From Symbiodinium natans (lineage: Eukaryota; Sar; Dinophyceae; Suessiales; Symbiodiniaceae), in NCBI GenBank assembly GCA_905221605.1, contig CAJNDS010000367.1:22501-86500 (forward strand): a DNA stretch of 64,000 nt. The letters are read 5' to 3'. Positions 8,913 through 18,586 of the stretch are shown here, one piece after another. Position 1 is the stretch's first letter. Each line of letters begins with the position of its first letter. Position numbers and translations under genes: made by a program. Below the pieces are notes generated by a model, which had not been told where the DNA came from, did not search any database, and saw only the letters and a list, made by a program, of their open reading frames with translations.

Positions 8913-9769
8913 GTTACATGGACTTTGCCGGCAGTGGTGTGGTGCACCTGACTGGCGGCGTGAGCGCATTGGCAGGCACCATAGTGCTCGGCCCACGCAA
9001 GGGCCGCTTCGTGAATCCGGAGGAGTTCGAGTGCCACAACTTGCCCCTCGTCGTCTTGGGTACCTTTGCGCTGTGGTTCGGCTGGTACGGCTTCAACCCG
9101 GGCTCCACGCTCGGAATGCACGACGGAGCTACGGGTGCTATGGCCGCGCAAGTGGCCATGAACACAACCCTGTCCGCGGCCACCGGCGGCATCACTGTGT
9201 TCATTCTGCGCTATTTCATCATGAAGAAGTACGACGTGGGTGGCCTGTGCAACGGTATCCTGGCAGGTTTGGTGTCCATCACTGCCGGATGCGGCAACGT
9301 GGAGTGCGGCAGCGCCTTTGCCATCGGCCTGATTGGTGCCTTGGTGTACCAAGCCTCGTCCATGCTGCTGCAGAAGCTGAAGATCGACGACCCTGTCGAT
9401 GCCAGTCCGGTGCACGGCTTCTGCGGCATCTGGGGCGTGCTGGCAGCCGGACTCTTCGACTGGGGTAAGGGTGTTGACCACTACCACGGCTGGTCAGGCT
9501 TTGGCTGCATGCCAGTGAGCGCATCGGACTCTACTTGCCAGACAGGCATTGGCGGCACTGCGATCGGTGCGCAGTGCATCCTGATCATCATGGTCATCCT
9601 TTGGGCCGGAACGCTCTCAGGGATTGCCTTCTTCGCTCTGAAGATGACAGGGCTCTTGCGTATCGACGAGTACACGGAAGAGGTCGGCATGGACGTCAAG
9701 CAGCACTCTCCCCCGAAGGCTTATGCCATTGGGGCTTCTGCTGCTTCTGCTGCTGGGCCATCTGTGTGA
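8913..9769 (+). CDS. Ammonium transporter (Amt/Mep/Rh family), C-terminal exon
   Basis: An integral membrane channel for ammonium uptake. The frame from M at 8918 gives 283 residues and opens with DFAGSGVVHLTGG, the Amt signature carrying the first pore His (residue 10). HGFCGIWG near residue 166 carries the second pore His of the conserved pair. The remaining helices (FALWFGWYGFNPGS, AMAAQVAMNTTLSA, CILIIMVILWAGTLSG) match helices 6-11, and a hydrophilic cytosolic tail ends at a TGA at 9767. The roughly 150 N-terminal residues of the family are missing. An in-frame TGA at 8909 and an AG|G acceptor at 8911-8913 show this is an internal or terminal exon, not a complete gene. Upstream exons must lie before the LINE or are lost. 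There is no intron or frameshift within it. Confidence 0.95.
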
Positions 9770-10452
9770 ACTGAGGTGAACTGCAATGCTGCGGTGTTCA
9801 GAGCCACTTGACATTTCCAGGAGTGGAGCTCCTTGCATGCCGTGTGATGGTGGGGATGTTCAGTTCTGCTCACAACCAACATTCAATGTTGAAGTCAAGG
9901 GAGCTGATAGGACAAGTGTGGCACCATCACTAGTATGAGCTGGCTCAGTATCGCGCGTGATGCTCAAGCCTACTATATACCCATGTCTTGCTATATACTT
10001 GCGTGAGCTGCTGAAGCCACAGTACTGTCGCCTTGTCCGAAGAGAATCTCGGAGAAAGCACACCAGGAGTGCAATGGACCTCTCCTGGCAGAGAAACCTT
10101 CAATATCACGGAGCCTGGACATGATTGCATAGAATGGCTATATGATCCAATGACCCGGCGCCGTGTCTCGAACCCTGCTGGTACTGGATATGTGAACGTC
10201 TCAAACTTTGTAGACACGTGCAATTTTTGAAGAACCCTGCCTTATGCCAGCAGCCAGCACGGCTTTGCATCAAGCAGAATTGCTTGGCACTGTGTCGCTG
10301 GATGGTGTGTGTTCAAGTGGCCTTTGGCTCAAGACTCACCGACTTCAGCCAGTACTTCTATTGCAGATTGTCGCCATATATGCTATGAGTTATGAGTCCT
10401 TTCAACCTCTGTGACTTGACTGACGTATATTTATAAGCCTGCACTTTTCGCC
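9770..10452. other. Spacer downstream of the transporter
   Basis: No recognisable gene. A 65-codon frame at 10033-10230 (GRETFNITEPGHDCIEWLYD) has protein-like composition but no recognised domain. It could be an exon or 3' untranslated sequence. A spliced-leader-like 11-mer lies at 10323. Confidence 0.4.
10323..10333 (+). other. Possible relict dinoflagellate spliced-leader core
   Basis: TTTGGCTCAAG is identical to the last 11 bases of the dinoflagellate spliced leader (ending ...CCATTTTGGCTCAAG). It lies 120 bases upstream of a good ATG at 10453 on the same strand. Relict leaders mark genes that passed through a processed mRNA. Only 11 bases match, so chance is possible (about 3% in 64 kb on both strands). 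Confidence 0.35.
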
Positions 10453-10578
10453 ATGGCTGACGCAACCCTCAAGGCCCGGACAATATTTCGGCAGTGCACT
10501 TTCCGTGACTACGCCCTTTTACAGGCTTTGCGGAAGAAGCTGGGTGACATCGAGGACTGTTTTTCGCTGTTCGGATGA
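10453..10578 (+). CDS. Short ORF, possible first exon of the coiled-coil gene
   Basis: ATG in a good context (gccATGGct) opens 41 codons, MADATLKARTIFRQC..., ending in TGA at 10576. The composition is helical and charged (LLQALRKKLGDIEDC), like the exons that follow. It may be the initiating exon of the coiled-coil gene, with the stop lying in the intron. No family is recognised. Confidence 0.4.
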   Translation: MADATLKARTIFRQCTFRDYALLQALRKKLGDIEDCFSLFG

Positions 10579-10728
10579 TCGGATGATTCGGATGTCGCTA
10601 TGTAGGAAGTACCTGAAATGTCAGTGGAAAGCATGGACAGCAAGCAATACAATAGCCGAGGCAACATGTCTACAAATCCTGAGCCCATCTCTGCTTCCGC
10701 TGCAACCTGTTGCACGTAGCCGATAGTG

Positions 10729-13700
10729 ATGGAGGACGAGCTCGATGAGGCCACAGAAGCCAAGGCCAGCAAAGGAGCCTTCCATAGCGACATATAGCGA
10801 CATTCCGGAGCATGGTGCTATTTGAGTCGTGCATGTAGAAGACAGACCTTGGAACCCACAGCCGAGCTGCTTCAATCGCGATGTTATGCTGCTTTGAACT
10901 TGAGCTCCGGTGCTGGTTCTCGTACTTGGAGCCGGGACTGCTTCTTCTACATGCCTGCGGGCTTCCGTCGTGCATTCTGGGTCAAATCTCGTCACTTTTC
11001 ACGCATACCATGGCCAATGATTTGTACTCCCTATCCTATAGCTTCTGTGCCGCCTTCAATAGCGAAGGAGTTAGCTGGTTTGTCTTGCGACGCCCTCAGC
11101 AGCAAGGGCGTAGCCTATGAAAGATTGCAAGCAGGTGCCCCTGCGGGGCAGCCTGTTCCTAAAACAAAGCTCAAGGTGCAAATGGCTTTCAGGTTATCAA
11201 GAGTTGATTGGCGAAAGCAGCGGGCGCGCCAAAGCGACCACACTCATGTTTCGTCCAGATCTGAACGGGGCTCTAGGTACACAGAGCCTGTTTGGAATAA
11301 TCCTGTGCGAAAGGCCTCGGTACAACAATCATTTCAGCAAGTATCTAAAATCTAGGCTCATCAACATGCATCGTGAAGAATTCAAGGCACTGCGTGTTAA
11401 CAATCTGGTTCCAAATGCTCACGAAGTCTTCGGAGACCATGTCACACGGCACCTCTGTGTTGCACCTGTTGCACATTGCACAGGCCGAGCTGGAAAAGCA
11501 GGTGAATAGCCTGACAGCAGCTCTGGAGGCAAAAAGCCTGTGGTTGCAAAGTCCAAACGTGGCAATGCCGTGCAGCATCGAAGCATCGCTATTGCACCGA
11601 GTTCCAGGCCGCGAGAGGAGACGAGCTGCAAGCTGCTTTGCGAGATCTGCAGGCCTGTCGCAATCTTAAAGGACACCGCCAGAGCGCACACTTTTTTTTG
11701 TGCGAGGTCCGGCACGAGTCCGAGCGGCAGCCTTGGCTTGCTCCTGTGTGCTCGCAGGCACTGGTGCACAGTGACAGCACAGGCTGCAGGAAGCGAAATC
11801 AGTGCAGGAAAAGCTCGAGCAGGCTTGTACAAGCTGTCGTGCTGTCTCTCCTGCATCATGACATAGGCATGCCATGCATGCCGATAGGATGCCGAGCAAA
11901 TCTCCCCAGACATTCAAGCCGCAGGCGCTGAGCTCCAATGCAGACCTGGAGGCCACGTGGGCCAAGCGGCTAAACGCGATGGCAAACAGCACGGTGATGC
12001 TTGAAGCCTTCAGGCCAAGGTTGCCGAATTGCCGCAACCTTTGCTTCAAAAAATGCCACCTGTTCCAGCTCTATGTCGAGCAGCTGAGGCAAGCGGGAAC
12101 CACGAGTCCTCAAGCAGATGCGGATGGGCAGTGCGCTTAAGTGCGCTTACAAGGATCCATGTAGATCGTAGTAGCTTCTGTCGAGCTGGGAAGAGCTGGG
12201 ACATGTATGATCAGCCGAAGTTGAGGCCACTTGCTGAAGAGCGACAACGCGCCGAAAAGCTGCCCCTAGTGGCATGCTTGCCGCTGTGGTGTGGATGCCC
12301 TGTGGAAAATGCGATGGCTATCCGACTGACAACTCCTGTGCCGGGATCCGTTCGATTGAAGTACGGAGCAACCAGATGCCAGGCAAGCAGAGGTGCAGGA
12401 GCTGAGTGCCCGAAACTCTGCCCTGGAGGCACACCGGGTGTAGCGGGGAAGTGCTGCCCTTTCTGTGTTCTCATGCGTTCTCTCGTTTACGGCCGTGCGT
12501 TGCGGTGCACGTCACCAAAGGAGCAGCTGGTGCTCGCCTCAGTGGAGCCTTCCATGGCCCTGCGATGTCTTGCGATACGTCCTGCGACATGCTGCGACGT
12601 CCTGCGACGTACCCGTTGGCCCTTGCCGTCCCTGGTTCTGGAAGCATCCGGAAGCCTTTGGCTCAATAGCGCTTTTCGGTGGCTGTGTGCTACGGCCTCA
12701 AGGAGCAGTGCCTGGCGAGCTACAGTCTGGGACGATGCACAAAATTACAATGTTGGGGTGGGGTTGGGAGGGGTTTGAGGCAACGGCCGAAGTACATTGT
12801 TCGCGTCAGGAAATACAATTCCACCACCCATGAGGAGAAATGCAGAAGACACATCCGGGATCCTTACCTTTGGGAAGGGATGGCTCCGCGGCTTCCCCTC
12901 CCCACCCCCTCCCGTCCTGAGTTGGGGCATTCCCTCATCAGGCAACGTCGCAGAACCCGTCTGACATTTTCGCCCAAATCTGTTTCAGGATCTATGGGTG
13001 TTTTTTTCGTCAGTCAAAGTGTCTTGCTCACATCGACTGGTTATGGACGTTGCGCACTCATTTTTTGTGCGAGGTCCGGCACGAGTCCGAGCGGCAGCCT
13101 TGGCTTGCTACTGTGTGCTCGCAGGCACTGGTGCACAGTGACAGCACAGGCTGCAGCAAGCGAAATCAGTGCAGGAAAAGCTCGAGCAGGCTTGTACAAG
13201 CTGTCGTGCTGTCTCTCCTGCATCATGACATAGGCATGCCATGCATGCCGATAGGATGCCGAGCAAATCTCCCCAGACATTCAAGCCGCAGGCGCTGAGC
13301 TCCAATGCAGACCTGGAGGCCACGTGGGCCAAGCGGCTAAACGCGATGGCAAACAGCACGGTGATGCTTGAAGCCTTCAGGCCAAGGTTGCCGAATTGCC
13401 GCAACCTTTGCTTCAAAAAATGCCACCTGTTCCAGCTCTATGTCGAGCAGCTGAGGCAAGCGGGAACCACGAGTCCTCAAGCAGATGCGGATGGGCAGTG
13501 CGCTTAAGTGCGCTTACAAGGATCCATGTAGATCGTAGTAGCTTCTGTCGAGCTGGGAAGAGCTGGGACATGTATGATCAGCCGAAGTTGAGGCCACTTG
13601 CTGAAGAGCGACAACGCGCCGAAAAGCTGCCCCTAGTGGCATGCTTGCCGCTGTGGTGTGGATGCCCTGTGGAAAATGCGATGGCTATCCGACTGACAAC

Positions 13701-16700
13701 TCCTGTGCCGGGATCCGTTCGATTGAAGTACGGAGCAACCAGATGCCAGGCAAGCAGAGGTGCAGGAGCTGAGTGCCCGAAACTCTGCCCTGGAGGCACA
13801 CCGGGTGTAGCGGGGAAGTGCTGCCCTTTCTGTGTTCTCATGCGTTCTCTCGTTTACGGCCGTGCGTTGCGGTGCACGTCACCAAAGGAGCAGCTGGTGC
13901 TCGCCTCAGTGGAGCCTTCCATGGCCCTGCGATGTCTTGCGATACGTCCTGCGACATGCTGCGACGTCCTGCGACGTACCCGTTGGCCCTTGCCGTCCCT
14001 GGTTCTGGAAGCATCCGGAAGCCTTTGGCTCAATAGCGCTTTTCGGTGGCTGTGTGCTACGGCCTCAAGGAGCAGTGCCTGGCGAGCTACAGTCTGGGAC
14101 GATGCACAAAACTACAATGTTGGGGTGGGGTTGGGAGGGGTTTGAGGCAACGGCCGAAGTACATTGTTCGCGTCAGGAAATACAATTCCACCACCCATGA
14201 GGAGAAATGCAGAAGACACATCCGGGATCCTTACCTTTGGGAAGGGATGGCTCCGCGGCTTCCCCTCCCCACCCCCTCCCGTCCTGAGTTGGGGCATTCC
14301 CTCATCAGGCAACGTCGCAGAACCCGTCTGACATTTTCGCCCAAATCTGTTTCAGGATCTATGGGTGTTTTTTTCGTCAGTCAAAGTGTCTTGCTCACAT
14401 CGACTGGTTATGGACGTTGCGCACTCATTTTTTGTGCGAGGTCCGGCACGAGTCCGAGCGGCAGCCTTGGCTTGCTACTGTGTGCTCGCAGGCACTGGTG
14501 CACAGTGACAGCACAGGCTGCAGGAAGCGAAATCAGTGCAGGAAAAGCTCGAGCAGGCTTGTACAAGCTGTCGTGCTGTCTCTCCTGCATCATGACATAG
14601 GCATGCCATGCATGCCGATAGGATGCCGAGCAAATCTCCCCAGACATTCAAGCCGCAGGCGCTGAGCTCCAATGCAGACCTGGAGGCCACGTGGGCCAAG
14701 CGGCTAAACGCGATGGCAAACAGCACGGTGATGCTTGAAGCCTTCAGGCCAAGGTTGCCGAATTGCCGCAACCTTTGCTTCAAAAAATGCCACCTGTTCC
14801 AGCTCTATGTCGAGCAGCTGAGGCAAGCGGGAACCACGAGTCCTCAAGCAGATGCGGATGGGCAGTGCGCTTAAGTGCGCTTACAAGGATCCATGTAGAT
14901 CGTAGTAGCTTCTGTCGAGCTGGGAAGAGCTGGGACATGTATGATCAGCCGAAGTTGAGGCCACTTGCTGAAGAGCGACAACGCGCCGAAAAGCTGCCCC
15001 TAGTGGCATGCTTGCCGCTGTGGTGTGGATGCCCTGTGGAAAATGCGATGGCTATCCGACTGACAACTCCTGTGCCGGGATCCGTTCGATTGAAGTACGG
15101 AGCAACCAGATGCCAGGCAAGCAGAGGTGCAGGAGCTGAGTGCCCGAAACTCTGCCCTGGAGGCACACCGGGTGTAGCGGGGAAGTGCTGCCCTTTCTGT
15201 GTTCTCATGCGTTCTCTCGTTTACGGCCGTGCGTTGCGGTGCACGTCACCAAAGGAGCAGCTGGTGCTCGCCTCAGTGGAGCCTTCCATGGCCCTGCGAT
15301 GTCTTGCGATACGTCCTGCGACATGCTGCGACGTCCTGCGACGTACCCGTTGGCCCTTGCCGTCCCTGGTTCTGGAAGCATCCGGAAGCCTTTGGCTCAA
15401 CAACCCACTGTGGAGACATGCTGTCACTAGTTTGGGAGCTGGAGCGTGTGGCTGCGTATGAAGATGCATGCAGCTGAGTCAGCATCACAGTCTGACGCTT
15501 TCCTGCATGTGCTTTGAGGTTGCAGATGCAGAGCGTCAGCACTCCGAGTTGCGAGAGCTGCGAGAGGTTCGCGCTGTGATGGTCCGTGGACAGCTCACAG
15601 CCTTTCGAATCTTGTGAGTTGAGCAGAGGGCGGGAAGAGATCTTGAGTAAACCTTTGAACCTTGTTGCAGGTGCTGGAGCAAGATCGTCAGAAGCAGCAG
15701 GGCGCGTGACCCGATGTGGCCGAGTGTTTTCCAGTATTAGGAGCCTTTCGTGATGAGCCTTGTGAGGGCCTTCTAAACCGGACGACTGAACCCCTAGGCC
15801 TTGAAGCAGAGCTTGAAGAGCTGCGCAGGTGGCCGTTGAGTCAAAACGTCGCAACGTCAACAGTTTGCGGCACGCCAGTGCGTACTGAAAGCACGCCAGG
15901 AGAAGTTCCGCTCTTGGTGATCTGGAGGGCACCGTGGAGAAGCTGCGTGCGGAGCGAGAGGTGCGAAGTCTGCTAAGGACTAGGATCACTTGGAGCTCTG
16001 AAGAAGCATAATTCGATGGATCGCACCATCTTGTGACTCGCAGCTGTGATGGAGGTAGATGGGGCAGAGCATGCGACCCAGGTAGAGTTTCAGCCTTGCT
16101 TTCACATCTGGAGCTGCGTTCGAATTCGGGAAGCGGGTGTAGAGTCCCCGTCTTAATTGTAAAGACTGCCGGCAAGATGACAAGAAGGAACTGCCACCTG
16201 CAAGACACGAACAGCAAGTAAACGCAAAACCTGCAAGAAAGGGACACGTAGCAACAGCTACTCCGCAGATTGCACGTAGAGATTAGAGCCACAGAGCTGT
16301 GCTGTTGAGGCGCGAACGCCTCTCTCGAGTGTGCCAAGAGCTGGAATCCGAAGCTGGGCTTGGGAAGATGGAAGGCTCGGGAAGATGGAAGGCTTGGGAA
16401 GATGGAAGGAGGAAGGAGATCGGAGTAGAAGTATGTGTTGAGATGGCCAAGGACCGGGACATGGCCCTCCTGTCATGGTTTCTGTGATCGCTGTGTTCTG
16501 CTGTGTGGTTCTGTGTGTTTTTGTAAGTGGAACTCTTGTGTGTGCCGTGAAGCCACTCTGTGAGGCGTTGGAGCGCATGCAAGCAGCCGAGCGCCATGCT
16601 GCCACCCAGTCCAGTAGCCTCGAGGCTCTCAAGTCGTAGTGTCGCTGTGTCATCGATGCTTCCTCTTAGACTTATACGAGACCTTATCTTAGATGCTCTT

Positions 16701-17003
16701 ACTCAATTGACGCATGTGATCCGAAGTCTCCAAATATGCACCAGTGCAGGCAAATCTAAGACGCCATGTTGAATGTTTGCACGGCTTCCAGGAAATGCAG
16801 CGCGCTAAAGCAAGCGAGGTGCGATGAGTGTGGGATGATGTCGAAACTCGCAACATGTCTGGAGAAGATTGCTATTTCTTGTGCTTAGTAGCATTTATGC
16901 TTCATAGAGACTAGGGGGGATGTTGCCAGACGTTGCCAGGCTGTCCGAGTGGATGCTCTGGCCAAAGAGCGGGAGGCAGCAACGGGAACTCAGGAAGTGT
17001 CCG
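10729..17003 (+). CDS. Intron-rich gene for a long coiled-coil protein
   Basis: Many short + strand frames with heptad-like Leu/Ala/Glu patterns lie between non-coding stretches. Examples: DELDEATEAKASK (about 10735), AQAELEKQVNSLTAALEAK (about 11476), EFQAARGDELQAALRDLQAC (about 11600), LQEAKSVQEKLEQACTS (about 11788), LRPLAEERQRAEKL (about 12221), ARQAEVQELSARNSALEAHR (about 12378), VADAERQHSELRELREVRA (about 15520), VLEQDRQKQQ (about 15671), LEAELEELRR (about 15800), LEGTVEKLRAEREVRSL (about 15921), AVLLRRERLSRVCQELES (about 16297), CEALERMQAAERHAATQ (about 16560), ANLRRHVECLHGFQEMQRAK (about 16751) and AVRVDALAKEREAATGTQ (about 16943). Together they suggest a long structural rod of the centrosomal or ciliary scaffold kind. 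No head domain was found, so the specific protein is unknown. Exons are 30-85 bases. Three inside the tandem block occur three times. Confidence 0.65.
11700..13066 (+). repeat. Tandem 1367-bp unit, copy 1
   Basis: Starts at GTGCGAGGTCCGGCACGAG and ends just before the same sequence at 13067. It contains at least three coiled-coil exons (at about 11788, 12221 and 12378) plus introns. Differences from copy 2 are few, for example C for A in GGCTTGCTCCTG and a T/C change near 12747. Confidence 0.97.
13067..14433 (+). repeat. Tandem 1367-bp unit, copy 2
   Basis: Full-length copy at an exact period of 1367 bases. One change (G to C near 13153) turns LQEAKS into LQQAKS in the repeated exon. Otherwise it is almost identical to its neighbours, which implies recent amplification or gene conversion. 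Confidence 0.97.
14434..15400 (+). repeat. Tandem 1367-bp unit, truncated copy 3
   Basis: Matches copy 2 for 967 bases and diverges sharply after TTTGGCTCAA at 15391-15400. The last 400 bases of the unit are missing. The repeated coiled-coil exons are all inside the retained part, so every exon is present three times. Confidence 0.95.
16362..16411 (+). repeat. 17-bp tandem repeat, three copies
   Basis: GGGAAGATGGAAGGCTC repeated three times with single changes, inside an intron of the coiled-coil gene. Confidence 0.9.
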
Positions 17004-18586
17004 TTTGGGGCTTCCTGAGGTGAGCTGCAACATCCGCTGTTCCGAGTCGCATTCATCGGTTCAAGACCACACTCAAACCCACACCAGAACATACGAGAAC
17101 ATGCTTCACATGTGCAAATGGCCTTCCCGGTGGAGAGAGAGGGAGAGCATGCTACGTCAAAAAGAAAAAAGAAAGGTCACCACATACCACAACCCAGCTA
17201 GCCTGTCCAGTTACTCACAGAGGCCTAGACCTCATGCAACAAATTCTGAAACATGCTTGCCGTCAGCGTCACATGGTCGCGAGCTAGTAGGCCCGGTGCC
17301 GTTCGGGCTGCCTTGAATTGTGAGATTCTTGCTTGCAGACTTGCACAGGTTGCCCTGCGGATACATCCGCCATGCTGCAGACCTGCGCCGAGAATGCTCC
17401 TGACATGTCACGCAGACGCGGTTCTCTCACGTTCCCCCCACCTAGGTTGTTGCAGCTCAGAGCCGGTCGTGGCCCCGAGGAATACGCTCTCGGCACATCT
17501 CAGAAGACACGGTTCCTGGAGGAAGCTCTTTTCTTTACGCCCCAAGGTGGCCCGAGCAAAGCCTCATCTTCGAGCCTGTCTGGGAGCCGCAGCCGATGAA
17601 CATCCTGCATGGACTTGGGGTGACTTTCATGAACTCGGTCTCATGACATGGGTCCATCGTGTGAGCCAGGCAGTTGAGGATCATGCATTATGCGCCGCTG
17701 TGAAGCAGTTCAGTGAGTCAAGTGAGGGCATGGAGCTCCGCATGCAGGCATGTTCTGCTCGGCATATGGCCTGCATATGGCTGTAAGGAACATGTTCGAA
17801 ACGTTCTTCGTCCTTCGTGAGGCTTGGCGGCTTGGGCCTGTTGCCGTTTGTTGCTGAACAACCAGACAGCAAACACACAGCTAACAAGATGACACACCTG
17901 CAGTTCTTGCACGCATCAACTACTGCTGTTTCATGTGGATGCAGTTTGATTGAGACAGCGTCTTCAGCTGCTGGTCTTGCCCGTTGCTGCTCATGTTGCA
18001 GTGCCTACATGCCCGACGCGGGTTGTAACCTTGCACCTCTGCCCTGTGACCGGTGTTTACATGCAGAGCTGAGTCGGGCCAGGCTAGGCAGCGAGTCGTC
18101 GGCGGGCAAATGTTTCAAGATGTTGACAGTGGGACTCCCGGCAGCAGTTTGCACCGGCGACTTTCCGCAACACCATGCAATTCACTGTCATTCAGTTGCT
18201 GAGACTACTCAGGCTTCAACCTGCGTTTCATGGATCGCTTCATTGCCTTTCATGCTGAGGCATCCTTCCACTTCGGTTTACCTCACCGTTTGTTCGGGGT
18301 GGCTTTCAGAAGGCTTCCCCAAATGTACTTATAGAGCCTGTAGGACCCAGGACAGTGCCGTCATACCCTTAGCGCTCCACTTGAAGTCGTTCTGGCCTTG
18401 TTCCGGAGTATCTCGGCAAGGTAGTACCGGCTGCTTGCGGCTCAAGCTTAGGGCTGGGGCTGGGTCCACTTGCATGGTCGTCACCTTGCCAGGTGCCGCA
18501 TTTTGTGAGGACAGCCTTGCATTTTCTCGGAGATGCTTTATGTGATTTTATGTTTGCCCCGGTTTAAGCCCAATTTGCCCTCCAGG
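17004..18586. other. Region with unassigned frames between two genes
   Basis: Two + strand frames are open for long stretches (17253-17786, 17817-18545), but their residue patterns look random and no family is recognised. It probably contains late exons and the 3' untranslated part of the coiled-coil gene, then the promoter-proximal spacer of the mannosidase gene. Confidence 0.35.

Noticed and set aside
9010-9480. Alternative frames on both strands within the Amt exon
   Set aside because: Shadows of the transporter frame, which matches a known family over its whole length.
11700-11720. GTCCGGCACGAG resembling the GGCACGAG linker of old cDNA libraries (possible vector contamination)
   Set aside because: It occurs at the same place in all three genomic tandem copies and is flanked by intron sequence. 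The preceding bases do not match the full linker.
15273-16337. 354-codon frame on the - strand
   Set aside because: It runs across the tandem-repeat end and several + strand coiled-coil exons. Its composition (many Arg, Ser, Cys, no motif) looks like antisense of coding plus intron DNA.
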